The notes below the pieces were generated by a model. The model saw only the letters and a program-made list of their open reading frames with translations. It made no database searches and had not been told where the DNA came from. Below, piece after piece: positions 55,261 to 64,000 of a stretch of 64,000 bases of DNA. Where the stretch lies: contig CP136945.1 of NCBI GenBank assembly GCA_041530395.1, positions 1,364,001 to 1,428,000 of the forward strand. Direction: 5' to 3'. This stretch comes from Thermosynechococcaceae cyanobacterium Okahandja. GTDB lineage: Bacteria > Cyanobacteriota > Cyanobacteriia > Thermosynechococcales > Thermosynechococcaceae. Positions within the stretch are counted from its first letter, which is position 1. The number at the start of each line of letters is the position of its first letter. The translations under genes were made by a program, and so were the position numbers.

Positions 55261-57093
55261 CTACGTTTCGGGTGAGGTCAACACAGGGGTGGGCAGTTGT
55301 TGGGAGAGGGTAACAAGGTTGCGGTTAATTTGCTCAAGGGATTGAGCCGTTCGGGTCATAGACTGGCAGGAGTGTTGAGCTTGGTTGTGCAACTGTGTTA
55401 ACTGATCCACCATCAATGCTGCGGCGTGATGCACAAGTTCTTCCATGCGGGTGTCAAGCGCCTTAATTTGGCTCTGGCGATCGCTATCCGTCATGGAGCG
55501 GTGTCTGCGGTAGTTTTCAAAATCAGCCCTCAGGGTTCTAAATTGTTCCGTGAGGCTCTTATACTGATAATCCATTTGGGTGGCTGCGTTGGCAATTTGA
55601 GCGGCAGCCTCACCCATTTGCTTGAGGTGGGTGTCATGGAGATGGAAAATGTTTAAAAGCTGCTGATGATTCTGTTGATTTTCAGTGATAACGTTAGACA
55701 CATTGGCAGAGAACTCATTGACGGCCAATCGTACCTGATGCAGTGCCTCATTTCCCCGTAATAGGTGCTCGGAAACATTTGTGCTTACGTGTTCCACCGT
55801 GCGCAGAAGGCTAAGGAGTTCTGCGTGATTTTGGGCAAGGGTTTTTTGAGATGCGTTGGCGATCGCAACCACTTCACGCAAGTTTTCCGCGACTTGGGCT
55901 AATTCTGTGGACTTACTCGCAACTTGTTGATTAACCCTCTCAATGTGGCTGAGCAGTTCTAGGGTGATGTCGTGAATGTGGGTAAAAGTGGCGGTTGTGG
56001 TACCTAGATGGGTGGCAATTTGCTCAAAATCAATTTGCGTGCGGTTAACGGTCTCTAAGGTTTGGGATACTTTCTCATTCAGTTCAATGACGGCTGCATT
56101 TAATTGGTGCGATCGCGCCCCTGCGGCCACAAGCTGATCAATAAACTGCGCCAGTTGCTCGGTGGCGGTACTAAACGTCTCTGCAAATCGACTCTCTTCA
56201 AGCGCGCGCACTGCCGTCTGAAAGACATTAGCACCTGTAACTAGATTACCCGAAGCATTATCGATTCTGCTAAAAATTCTTTCAGCTAATTCCACATTCT
56301 GGCTGTGCATTTTCCGCAAATTTGCTAATTCCCGCTCTAGGGGCCTTTCAATGGCATCTGTCACCGTTTGGCTAAAATTTTGTAAGAAGATATTAAAGTT
56401 ATGATCAATCGACTTGATTAACCGTCCAGTGGGGTTGCGGTTTTCGTTTGCAAGTTCATGATCCAGATACAGTTCCACGGCAGTGAAAAAGTGCCGCCGC
56501 ACCAATGTTGTATTCCACACCGAGTTCACAGAGGTTAAGAGAATACCCAAGGAAAGACTCGCCAAACTTGAGACAAAGGCGATTGCCATGCCGCGTAATG
56601 GGTCACGGAACTGTTCAATTAAATCTTGAATCACTGTAACCGCTTGGTTAGAGCCCGCAGCTTGCAACCCTGAAATATCTAGGGTCGCCAAATTATTCAT
56701 AATACTATAAACATTGATAGTGATTCCCAAAAATGTACCTAACAAACCAATGGCAATGAGGAGGTTGGGGGTGACCCGCGTCAGGTATTCTACCTGCTCT
56801 AAGGACAAGCCCCATAGTCGTTCCTGGGCAAGGGTATAGTCCACTAGGGCAGCCGTATTGATCTCATCGTAATGCTCTAAACACCTGTGCATTCGGTTTC
56901 GTAACTCTTGAATTAGGTGCGGCGCTTGACCGGTCTCTGTAGCAACCGCCCAGTCCCAGCGCGTAAAGTGCTTGAGATGATAGTACAGTCGCAGCCGCAA
57001 CAGGACACTCATCAGGGCGATCGCGATCGGAACGGCAATGAAAATTTGCAGCAGTAGTGAAATCCTCACCTCTTCCCAGAAAAGAGCAATCAT
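55261..57093 (-). CDS. MotA/TolQ/ExbB-type channel protein with long coiled-coil tail (ZorA-like)
   Basis: The 610-residue protein has membrane helices at about 11-32, 108-131 (PNLLIAIGLLGTFLGITINV, the MotA/TolQ motif) and 168-192 (MAIAFVSSLASLSLGILLTS). From about residue 215 to 590 it is an almost unbroken helical coiled coil rich in Gln, Asn and Leu, resembling the tails of ZorA and of chemoreceptors. Such a tail could reach far into the cytoplasm and touch the tubulin-like partner. It starts 17 bases after the stop of the tubulin-like gene. Confidence 0.83.
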   Translation of the reverse strand: MIALFWEEVRISLLLQIFIAVPIAIALMSVLLRLRLYYHLKHFTRWDWAVATETGQAPHLIQELRNRMHRCLEHYDEINTAALVDYTLAQERLWGLSLEQVEYLTRVTPNLLIAIGLLGTFLGITINVYSIMNNLATLDISGLQAAGSNQAVTVIQDLIEQFRDPLRGMAIAFVSSLASLSLGILLTSVNSVWNTTLVRRHFFTAVELYLDHELANENRNPTGRLIKSIDHNFNIFLQNFSQTVTDAIERPLERELANLRKMHSQNVELAERIFSRIDNASGNLVTGANVFQTAVRALEESRFAETFSTATEQLAQFIDQLVAAGARSHQLNAAVIELNEKVSQTLETVNRTQIDFEQIATHLGTTTATFTHIHDITLELLSHIERVNQQVASKSTELAQVAENLREVVAIANASQKTLAQNHAELLSLLRTVEHVSTNVSEHLLRGNEALHQVRLAVNEFSANVSNVITENQQNHQQLLNIFHLHDTHLKQMGEAAAQIANAATQMDYQYKSLTEQFRTLRADFENYRRHRSMTDSDRQSQIKALDTRMEELVHHAAALMVDQLTQLHNQAQHSCQSMTRTAQSLEQINRNLVTLSQQLPTPVLTSPET

Positions 57094-57110
57094 TTTTACC
57101 TCAACGCCGC

Positions 57111-60100
57111 CTAATTCGAGTTATCTTCAGCATCATTTGCTGTATCCACATTTGGTGATTGCGCAGGCAATTGATTCTTAGCGTTAATACTTTGAAGAGA
57201 CTGCACTGTATGCTCTGGAAGAGGCGGTACTGGAGGGTCTGGGGGGGGATTTCCCCGCTGCCGTTCAATTTCCTCAAGTAACTCTTGAAGAATACCTTTA
57301 CGAGCAACTTGAGTAAGGCCTCTAATTTCAGTTCCTGCAACAATCGGCACCATGGCGTAGTTAAGATGATGTTGGGGATATTGGCGAATTTCGTTAATCA
57401 ATACTCTGATTCTCTTGCAATAGCTGTCTGCTTCCCGAGGATTACTAATCAGAAACTGGATTATTTCACTTAACTCTTCTCGCAAGACATCCACTAGATT
57501 CTGACCACGTTGGTCTTGATTGCGAACCCGAACCCAACTAAGCTGATCAATGACGGCTGACCAGTCATTGCCAAATACAATTGGTTGACCTGTTCTTTCG
57601 TTTCTCCAGATTAAATTATCACCTTCTAACTGAAAAATCCCGAGACCGAGGCACTTAAAGAATAGCTCTTGAATTTCTTGGACAACTTCAGGTGGGGGCG
57701 GCAGAATATCTGTGAGGGTAATTGTTGCATTGGTGTGCAGGTAGTTAAAATTTCCAGCCTGACAACGATTTTCGTAAGCAAACTGATAGTTTCCCTCCCT
57801 GAGGTCATTCACCAGCCGCAGTGGAAACCCAGCATACTCAGTCATGAAAATCACTTGATGCTGCTCCGAGGCCGGTAGTTGAACCCGCGTAGCATTGGCA
57901 AGTAGTCCCGTTTGTTGGAGCAACTGGGTAAAGCTTTGAACGTGCGGATCCTGACCGGCTGGTTGATGGTAAGCAATAAGCCGCGTGTACTTATGGTTCG
58001 CATTATTAAAGTGACCATCACCAAGGTTCAGGGGTAGCAGAATATCTGACTGATGTTGCAAAGTTTGCAGATAGGCAATGAGTTGTTGCTGAGAACCCAT
58101 CTCCATAAATCGTTGAATGGCTGATCCTCTGAGGGTCACCATTACAGAAGCAATGCGTTTATCTACCACCTGATCGAGGGCAGGGGAAAGTTGCGTAGGA
58201 GCAAATTGCGGCCCCAGAAACCTGTGCAGACTGGGGGGGGGATCGCTACTAACCGTAGCCGCCTCTTGAATGACCTCCATCGAAAGCTGGTTTAAAGCCA
58301 AGCGCCGTTCTTGTTCTTTTGAGGGTAGAACGGCATTGATGGCCTGTTCCGTATCTTGCTTGCTCATGATGGGCAAACCAATGCGCTCTTGAATATTCAC
58401 TTCTGCTAGCTTCTCGCCACGCGTTTGCAGTAATGCGATACTTTCGTTAATGTCACCGCGTAGCCTGTTCAGGCTACTAATTTTCTCACCCGTAAACGTA
58501 ATTAAGTGCTCGACAGCCACCTGAACTTGACGGCTGATCTGCCATTGATAGTTTTGGCGTGCTAGGGTAACCACCTGATCCACCGCCGCCCGAAATGCTT
58601 TTTGAATCTGCTGCTTTTTGCCAAAGGGCAGGAAACGCCCCTGAATGGCTTGCACTTCGTTCTGCATGCGGCTGCTAATGTTCCGTAGCTCTGCCTCTGC
58701 CTCTTTCGGGCGCTGACCGGCATACTGATCACGTACCTGCTCAAGATTGGTTTTCAGGTATTGCAGCCAGTTTAAGGCACGATCAAGACCAAAGAACTGA
58801 TGATCCGGTTGAAGAATTTGTTTTAAAAACTGCTCAATGCTTTCTTTGATGTCTTTGGTAATGTCTGATGTTTGCTCAACAATGGGGGTCAGCCACACGC
58901 CCCGCTCCTTACTGCTGTCGGCAGGGCGCACGAAGTTCAACAGTGCCGCTGCATTTTGAGGCAGTTGTACCTTAAGGCTATCTTGCTCAGCACGGGTTTG
59001 GGCAGCACTAATTTGCCGGTACTGCTCATTGCGCCAGCGCTCAAGATTCTCACTCAGGGGGCTTCCGTTGACCGCCACTTTTTCTAACCGCTGCTGTAAA
59101 AGTTGGCCAAGATCATCCGTACCCCAATCAAATTGGCTGGTATAAAGCTTCTGGATTTGAGTATTGCTGGGGGTCTGGCCAAGGCCACTTTCCCAGAATC
59201 GCAGCACCTGAATTTTAATTTGATTAGCCGCCACTAAATTAATTTTGTCTTGCGGAAAATAAATACTGGCGAGGCCGGCAGTGATGTACCGTTGGCGGTT
59301 GGGGCGGGGGTGGCGATCGTGGGGTTCGGTAGCATCAATGGCGCGCAAATTATCGCGGGCAGAAACGGCTGCGCGTGCAGTCGCATTACTCGTTACAAAA
59401 AGGCAAATTTTCTGGGCGATGATGTTGGTAATTTTCCCCTTGGCATTGGGATCGATGCCGGGAATCACGAAGGTGCCCCCCGGCGTGGCATTGGAAATTA
59501 GGTAGGTGAAGTCGTAGGGCGGACGGGATTCTGCGAGGCGGGGCTCACCCGGGTATTGGGCATTGAAGATAGTGCCCTCGCGAGTGTAGTAGTCCAGTTC
59601 TTTGAGGGCGGCATAGCAGTTGCCTTTAACCACATCGTTGTTGCCGTAGAGATCCGCGCTGATGAGAAAGTAAGCGTGGGTTTCAAAGCTGGGTACAGTT
59701 GCCGCAAAGAGCCGCCGTAGGATGTAGCCCACGTCCAGAAATATGCCACTACCGGTACCACCGCAGAGGGAACCCGCTACAAATACTCGCAATCCCGGGG
59801 CCACGTTAATGTCGCGGCTAATCAGAGCAGCGATATCGGCAGCAGCAACCCGCCCATAGGCTTGGTTCAAGGCCTGAGACACGCTGTGATAGTTCTTAAA
59901 TAGGGCAAAGCGGCCTACGGGTCGCAGAGCGCCAGCGCCGTTTTCAATGGTACTCAGATTACGAATGAGTTGATTGGGGAACCACTCGAGAATGTGGTCA
60001 TCAGGAGTGTCGATAAATCTGTTGTTTTGCCGACGTTCGTGGTTGTGCTTAAATTCATTGACCGTATTCGCAGGGACGCGAATATGCACGTACTCAGCGG

Positions 60101-60323
60101 GCGTAAATTCAATACGTTGGCCGCGGTAGCTGGGAATAGAACCAGCGCCATCGGTGTCAATCTGCACAAAACTAATAATCGGTAACTGGTTTAAGTCACC
60201 GTAGGCTTCAACAAGGTTCTGACGAATACGCACCAATACCTCTCGCCCTGTGCCTCCTAGCCCAACACAAATTGTACGCATCACGGGTAATAAGCCATCC
60301 CCTGCAGGTTCCACACCAACCAT
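57111..60323 (-). CDS. large tubulin/FtsZ-like GTPase (Tubulin_2 type)
   Basis: A 1070-residue protein. The N-terminal nucleotide-binding fold has RTICVGLGGTGREVLVRIRQ (residues 16-35) and the tubulin signature loop CGGTGSGIFLDVGY (GGTGSG at 188-193). The middle is helical (about 480-690, with charged coiled-coil stretches), the rest a mixed C-terminal domain and a Pro/Asn-rich tail. FtsZ has about 350-400 residues, so most of this is extra. AAGGAG precedes the ATG at 60323. Families of this type are known next to VWA and OmpA genes and were predicted to remodel membranes. GTP binding is likely; polymerisation is untested. Confidence 0.85.
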   Translation of the reverse strand: MVGVEPAGDGLLPVMRTICVGLGGTGREVLVRIRQNLVEAYGDLNQLPIISFVQIDTDGAGSIPSYRGQRIEFTPAEYVHIRVPANTVNEFKHNHERRQNNRFIDTPDDHILEWFPNQLIRNLSTIENGAGALRPVGRFALFKNYHSVSQALNQAYGRVAAADIAALISRDINVAPGLRVFVAGSLCGGTGSGIFLDVGYILRRLFAATVPSFETHAYFLISADLYGNNDVVKGNCYAALKELDYYTREGTIFNAQYPGEPRLAESRPPYDFTYLISNATPGGTFVIPGIDPNAKGKITNIIAQKICLFVTSNATARAAVSARDNLRAIDATEPHDRHPRPNRQRYITAGLASIYFPQDKINLVAANQIKIQVLRFWESGLGQTPSNTQIQKLYTSQFDWGTDDLGQLLQQRLEKVAVNGSPLSENLERWRNEQYRQISAAQTRAEQDSLKVQLPQNAAALLNFVRPADSSKERGVWLTPIVEQTSDITKDIKESIEQFLKQILQPDHQFFGLDRALNWLQYLKTNLEQVRDQYAGQRPKEAEAELRNISSRMQNEVQAIQGRFLPFGKKQQIQKAFRAAVDQVVTLARQNYQWQISRQVQVAVEHLITFTGEKISSLNRLRGDINESIALLQTRGEKLAEVNIQERIGLPIMSKQDTEQAINAVLPSKEQERRLALNQLSMEVIQEAATVSSDPPPSLHRFLGPQFAPTQLSPALDQVVDKRIASVMVTLRGSAIQRFMEMGSQQQLIAYLQTLQHQSDILLPLNLGDGHFNNANHKYTRLIAYHQPAGQDPHVQSFTQLLQQTGLLANATRVQLPASEQHQVIFMTEYAGFPLRLVNDLREGNYQFAYENRCQAGNFNYLHTNATITLTDILPPPPEVVQEIQELFFKCLGLGIFQLEGDNLIWRNERTGQPIVFGNDWSAVIDQLSWVRVRNQDQRGQNLVDVLREELSEIIQFLISNPREADSYCKRIRVLINEIRQYPQHHLNYAMVPIVAGTEIRGLTQVARKGILQELLEEIERQRGNPPPDPPVPPLPEHTVQSLQSINAKNQLPAQSPNVDTANDAEDNSN

Positions 60324-60369
60324 TCCGACTCCTTATCGTTAACAACACAACTTGAATACGATAAATAGG

Positions 60370-61434
60370 TTATAGGGAAATCCTGACTACCTCATCTTTG
60401 TATGCAAGGCTAATAAAGCCGTACTGTTTTGGAATTGCCACTGCGCCTACAATTGGTTGCCCATTATAGATTAAATCTGGCTGAAGAGGGTGGATAACAA
60501 GGGTTTGGTTTCGGCGGTCAAGGGTGGCGATCGCCTCCATACTGGGTAAAGGCACCACCCAAAATGTGCCCGGTACTGCTCCCCCTAAGCCAATTTTCTG
60601 GCCATGCTTGAGGTTAAATTGGTATTCTTGGTCTGCAACTTGCACCGTTACTGTCCACGGTATTTGCTGCCGTAGCCAGCGGATGAGCAACCCCAATCCA
60701 ATGCCGATTCCCCCTAGCCCCAGCAAACTTGCTAGTAAAATTTGCCACCAAAGCTGTCCCCAGAGGTAGCTATTCACTAAGCAGACTTCGCCACCCCCGG
60801 GTTTAGGGGTACAAAACTCCTGTACGGTGGCGGGAATATCCACGACTGTTAACTGGAACTGCCCCGGTTGGATACTGCGCTGGGTCATGGGGAGGGCTTG
60901 CAGCCACTGCGATCGCTCGGCGGCGGCGGGGCTACCTGTAATACCGCAGGGGCTGTTGGGGGCTTCCACCCATTGGGCAGCTTGCCCTTCCGGTAGGTTG
61001 AGGGGAGCATCCGTTAACCAAATCACCGACTGCTCTTTGATGGGTTGGTGGTTGTGCAGCCGCTCCTGATTCAGTTGTGCCAAGTAGCGGTAAACAAACC
61101 GTTCAGCACATTGAATATCTGTACCCCGCTCAAAGCCAGCAGTCATCGGAACGGCGGCGAGGATTTTGGGAATATCTGCTACCCCCTGATACTCAAAAAC
61201 CACCGGCGATCGCGCCGTTGTGGCAAAGGGAATAATGTGTAGCGTATCTCCTTTTGTCAGGGTCTTCTCAACAATTTGGCGTAGGTGCAACCGCCCCGGA
61301 TCATTCAGCCCTACACTTTCAGTCAGGTCAATGGCAAGCACCACATCCCGTCCCCCCCAACGTCCGACCCATGCCAACCCCTGCCGCTGCTGTGAGGTCA
61401 GGGGGCGATTACCGGGAACAATTAGGGCAGCCAT
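60370..61434 (-). CDS. VWA-domain membrane protein
   Basis: The 354-residue protein begins with a von Willebrand A domain: VVLAIDLTESVGL gives a MIDAS-like D-x-T-x-S (Asp36, Thr38, Ser40), with RGTDIQ and WLTDAP as later metal-site elements. A membrane helix follows near 230-255 (ILLASLLGLGGIGIGLGLLIRWL), and a C-terminal beta-rich domain ends the protein (FNLKHGQKIGLGGAVPGTFWVV). It is the first gene of the four-gene operon; the tubulin-like gene starts 46 bases after its stop. A metal-dependent adaptor at the membrane is the likely role. Confidence 0.82.
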   Translation of the reverse strand: MAALIVPGNRPLTSQQRQGLAWVGRWGGRDVVLAIDLTESVGLNDPGRLHLRQIVEKTLTKGDTLHIIPFATTARSPVVFEYQGVADIPKILAAVPMTAGFERGTDIQCAERFVYRYLAQLNQERLHNHQPIKEQSVIWLTDAPLNLPEGQAAQWVEAPNSPCGITGSPAAAERSQWLQALPMTQRSIQPGQFQLTVVDIPATVQEFCTPKPGGGEVCLVNSYLWGQLWWQILLASLLGLGGIGIGLGLLIRWLRQQIPWTVTVQVADQEYQFNLKHGQKIGLGGAVPGTFWVVPLPSMEAIATLDRRNQTLVIHPLQPDLIYNGQPIVGAVAIPKQYGFISLAYKDEVVRISL

Positions 61435-61660
61435 GAATTAGGCACTCAAACAGGCAATCTTTAACGTTCTACTACATTAGAAGCTAGGCTGTTGCAGAAT
61501 GCAAGTTGAGGCTGCCGCCCAATTCTAGTGGTTGATTATCCACGGACGACCGCAGGCTTGGCTCTGAAAGCGGGCGGGTTTGGGTTCCCGTTCAGCCTTA
61601 CTAACAATCGTGGGTTCGCCTCCCCCTGACTGGCGTGGCCATCCTGATGATGCGGATTTT

Positions 61661-61793
61661 GTTCAATGCGAAAAACGTCACCTAGGTTCACCGAGACCAC
61701 AGCAGGAATATCGGGATGCCAGCGATTATGTCTCGGTAATTCCTGTTGATCCATCGGTTTGGTCAGCTCAACTTTGAAGAGCGTTTTTGGCAT
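61661..61793 (-). pseudogene. fmdA: formamidase/acetamidase (fmdA) 5' fragment
   Basis: MPKTLFKVELTKPMDQQELP and HNRWHPDIPAVVSVN to GDVFRIE is the N-terminus of FmdA-type formamidases (normally about 400 residues). After Glu the frame enters unrelated sequence at TTGAAC (61661-61666) followed by AAAATCCG, which matches the first 14 bases of the left end of IS elements A1 and A2. The gene was thus cut at an IS insertion, and what remains is non-functional. The in-frame ORF continues to 61536 through IS-like remnant sequence (61536-61660). The gap 61435-61535 shows nothing else. Confidence 0.75.
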
Positions 61794-61836
61794 CAGGCGT
61801 ACTCCGAATTCTGGCCTTGACTTTAACTAATGAGGG

Positions 61837-63245
61837 GTTCGGGGAGCGATAAGTCCCGCGCTGGTCGGGATACATGGACTCCCCGCGCTTGTCTCTGGGG
61901 TTAGATACCCTAGAGACAAGCATTTACCATCGGCTACAAGTCGTGGTGAAATACAACTATGCTGACCCTGAACTACACCTACCGCATCTATCCAAGTGCC
62001 GCACAACAAACTGAACTGCTGGACTGGCTTGAGACGTGCAGAGGCGTGTATAACTACGCTTTGCGCGAACTCAAAGACTGGATGGCTGCCCGGAAGTGTC
62101 CAATAGACCGATGCTCGTTGGAAAAAGAATACATCATTCCCGCCGATGAGCCGTTTCCGTCTTATCACCGTCAGCAAAACAACCTGCCCAAAGCCAAGAA
62201 GCAATTCCCTCATTTGGGCAGGGTACATTCTCAGGTGTTGCAGACGACAATTCGTCGGTTGCACGATACTTGGGAAGCGTTTCAGAAGCGTGGACACGGG
62301 TTTCCGCGCTTCAAAAAAGCCGGTCAGTTCAAGTCCTTTGTGTTTCCTCAGTTCAAGGACAACCCTATCAAGAGCAATGTTATCAAGCTGCCCAAGATCG
62401 GGGAAGTGCGTATCAACCTGCATCGCCCTATTCCTGACGGGTTCACGGTGAAGCAGGTGAGAGTTGTGTCCAGAGTACGGGGGACGCAATGGTACGTTGT
62501 GGTCAGTATCCAATCAGATGTGTCGGTTCCTGACCCTCCGGTTCATGGTCGAGCCATTGGCATTGACCTTGGATTGGAGCGATTCTTAACCCTTTCGGAT
62601 GGTAGTTTCTACAAGCGATCCAAGTTGTTCAAGTCGGAGCAAGGCAAGCTGAAATTGCTGCAACGCAGGGCGGCGAGAAAACAAAAAGGGTCTCGAAACT
62701 GGGAAAAGGCTCAAACGAAAGTGGCTAAACAGCACCATCGGATAGCGAACCGTCGGAAAGATTTTCATCTGAAGACAGCACATCAGTTGTGCGATCACGC
62801 TCAAACGATTTTCGTAGAAGACCTCAGCGCCAAAAGATTGGTTAGAGGAATGCTACGAAAAGATTGCGTGGATGCCGCTTTTGGACAATTTTTGTCTCTG
62901 CTGGCGTGGGTGTGTTGGAAGCGAGGCGTGTACTTTGCCAAAGTCGATCCCAACGGCACCAGCCAAACCTGTCCAAGGTGTTTCGCTACGGTCAAGAAGC
63001 CGCTGAGCGTTCGAGAACATGATTGTCCAGAATGCGGGTATCGGACGCATCGTGACCATGCAGCTGCAGAGATGGTGTTGCATCGTGGATTAGAAAATGT
63101 AGTAGCCCAAGGACGCTGGGGAAGGGAAACCGCCTGTCAAGTCGGTCTGTCGGGGGTCATTGACCTAGACAAGTGGCGTGGGGCAGGAATGCCCAATCGT
63201 GAGGTTGGGAATCCCGCGCTGTAGTTCAGCGTGGGAGGATGTCAC
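61837..63245 (+). mobile_element. IS200/IS605-family element, tnpB only (type B)
   Basis: Ends are inferred by comparison with the 84-base MITE at 38679: the left end is GTTCGGGGAGCGATAAG (from 61837) and the right end GGGAGGATGTCAC (to 63245). The right end has a hairpin of CCCGCGCTG and CAGCGTGGG. The element holds one gene, tnpB, and no tnpA. The sequence just beyond 63245 would serve as the guide of its RNA. Confidence 0.75.
61959..63224 (+). CDS. tnpB: TnpB RNA-guided nuclease with intact zinc ribbon
   Basis: A canonical 421-residue TnpB: N-terminal LNYTYRIYPSAAQQTELLDW; RuvC Asp203 in AIGIDLGLERF, Glu287 in IFVEDLS, and Asp366 in THRDHAAA; and a zinc ribbon with Cys338, Cys341, Cys356 and Cys359. 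All catalytic and structural residues are present, so it should be active. Its C-terminus reads into the right-end region that forms the omega-RNA scaffold. It contrasts with the ribbon-less TnpB pair at 7.4 and 23.5 kb. Confidence 0.93.
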   Translation: MLTLNYTYRIYPSAAQQTELLDWLETCRGVYNYALRELKDWMAARKCPIDRCSLEKEYIIPADEPFPSYHRQQNNLPKAKKQFPHLGRVHSQVLQTTIRRLHDTWEAFQKRGHGFPRFKKAGQFKSFVFPQFKDNPIKSNVIKLPKIGEVRINLHRPIPDGFTVKQVRVVSRVRGTQWYVVVSIQSDVSVPDPPVHGRAIGIDLGLERFLTLSDGSFYKRSKLFKSEQGKLKLLQRRAARKQKGSRNWEKAQTKVAKQHHRIANRRKDFHLKTAHQLCDHAQTIFVEDLSAKRLVRGMLRKDCVDAAFGQFLSLLAWVCWKRGVYFAKVDPNGTSQTCPRCFATVKKPLSVREHDCPECGYRTHRDHAAAEMVLHRGLENVVAQGRWGRETACQVGLSGVIDLDKWRGAGMPNREVGNPAL

Positions 63246-63284
63246 TTGCTCTTCAGGAGGGTAATCTGTAGCCGTTGCTACTAG

Positions 63285-64000
63285 CTAGATATCTAGGCTC
63301 TCTAATGCCAGTTGGGGGCCATAGGTCTCAATAAATTCCCGCCGCGGGGCAACGCGATCGCCCATGAGAATGGTAAAAATGCGATCGGCTTCCGCCGCAT
63401 CCTCAATTTCCACCAGCTTGAGCATCCGCGTTTCGGGGTTCATGGTGGTCTCCCATAGCTGCTCCGGCATCATTTCCCCTAGCCCCTTAAAACGCTGAAT
63501 CGTGTAGTTGGCATTTTCAGGGAAGGTGGCAAGCTGCTGTTGCAGTTCGCGATCGCTATAGCAATAAAAATGCTGTCGCCCCCGCTCCACCTTATAGAGT
63601 GGTGGACAGGCAATATAGACAAAGCCGCGGTTAATCAGTTCCTGCTGGTAACGATAGAAAAACGTCAGCAGTAAGGTACGGATATGGGAGCCATCCACAT
63701 CCGCATCGGTCATCAGGATCACCTTATGGTAGCGTAGCTTCGCCGGATCAAATTCCTCCCCCTTGACCCCTAGCCCCAAGGCCGTAATGAGGGCTTGCAC
63801 CTCATTATTTTTATAGATTTTGGCATCATCAGTCTTCTCAATGTTGAGGATTTTACCCCGCAGCGGCAGAATGGCTTGGAAGCGGCGATCGCGTCCCTGT
63901 TTGGCACTATTGTGGACAAATACACCACTCGCTAAAGCAAAGTTATGGGTACCCGGAACCTCTAGATCATAGACATCAACCCTCTCAGCTAGCAGTTCCA
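63285..64000 (-). CDS. gyrB: DNA gyrase subunit B, 3' part, interrupted by an intein
   Basis: The frame is open from the stop at 63285 to the window edge. The extein part begins [22 protein letters not shown] and continues with the Toprim [22 protein letters not shown] and the GyrB C-terminal [19 protein letters not shown] and so on to the normal end. Upstream of SAKQGRDR the frame does not give the expected GyrB sequence (GDSAGG) but an intein C-terminus. GyrB supplies the ATPase and part of the DNA gate of the supercoiling enzyme. The 5' portion lies outside the window. Confidence 0.95.
   Translation of the reverse strand, partial: ELLAERVDVYDLEVPGTHNFALASGVFVHNSAKQGRDRRFQAILPLRGKILNIEKTDDAKIYKNNEVQALITALGLGVKGEEFDPAKLRYHKVILMTDADVDGSHIRTLLLTFFYRYQQELINRGFVYIACPPLYKVERGRQHFYCYSDRELQQQLATFPENANYTIQRFKGLGEMMPEQLWETTMNPETRMLKLVEIEDAAEADRIFTILMGDRVAPRREFIETYGPQLALESLDI
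63909..64000 (-). other. intein C-terminal region within gyrB
   Basis: The last intein residues read [23 protein letters not shown] and are followed by Ser of the extein. This is the classical block F/G of inteins (VYDLEV...THNF...GVFVHN-S). The insertion point, GDSAGG before SAKQGRDR, is that of the Synechocystis GyrB intein, whose C-terminus is very similar. Whether an endonuclease domain is present cannot be seen here. Confidence 0.88.

Noticed and set aside
54579-61434. Calling the operon a Zorya defence system
   Set aside because: The ZorA/ZorB-like pair is present, but ZorC, ZorD and ZorE are absent and the partners are a tubulin-like GTPase and a VWA protein.
61536-61793. Intact 85-residue protein
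   Set aside because: Only the first 43 residues are formamidase-like; the rest is translated IS-like remnant.

Overview
The window is cyanobacterial chromosome. The palindrome GCGATCGC and its variants (HIP1) recur in almost every native gene, and the gene set is typically cyanobacterial: CpcS-type bilin lyase, Psb32, DUF1816/DUF2605/DUF2973 proteins, UbiA prenyltransferase, CofG, NtcA-controlled glnA and a Yfr2-like sRNA. GC-rich coding, a B12-dependent class II ribonucleotide reductase and many TnpB-type insertion sequences suggest a thermophilic Thermosynechococcus-like strain; the genus is an inference. No rRNA, tRNA or CRISPR array was recognised.

Layout. 1-7 kb: truncated CHASE2 cyclase, isochorismatase-fold hydrolase, nrdJ behind two NrdR-like boxes, SpkB-type kinase. 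7.3-8.8 kb: IS element A1, followed by yqeK, an ABC-2 permease and a catalytically dead orthocaspase. 12-21 kb: phoU, CDF transporter, Ctp protease, small secreted proteins, M20 hydrolase, ahcY, MscS channel, cofG. 22-25 kb: Yfr2-like sRNA, rsmD, a secreted Asn/Gly-rich protein and IS copy A2 at its stop codon. 25-37 kb: dapB, ppx, GNAT, DJ-1, a tyrosine recombinase directly upstream of a WD40 kinase, and glnA. 38-45 kb: a MITE at the end of a DUF1816 gene, comEC, a DUF697 GTPase with DUF2973/DUF2605, cpcS, AEC permease. 45.2-47.1 kb: a nest of IS200/IS605 relics holding an HNH-less IscB relative (IsrB) with an upstream HEARO/omega-RNA. 47-54 kb: groEL, an ECF sigma/anti-sigma/Spy-like cluster, an AT-rich methyltransferase, ubiA, comB, psb32.

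54.6-61.4 kb holds the most unusual locus: four co-directional genes for a VWA membrane protein, a 1070-residue tubulin/FtsZ-like GTPase, a MotA/TolQ-type channel protein with a very long coiled-coil tail, and a MotB/OmpA-type partner that keeps the membrane aspartate. It looks like an ion-driven stator complex joined to a cytoskeletal GTPase. Related FtsZ-like/VWA/OmpA gene neighbourhoods have been predicted computationally; I know of no experimental function.

The right end has a formamidase gene fragment cut at an IS-like left end, a complete zinc-ribbon TnpB element (61.8-63.2 kb), and the 3' part of gyrB, whose window edge lies inside an intein. TnpB/IscB-type elements are thus present in at least four states here: intact, zinc-ribbon-less twins, MITE, and decayed relics.
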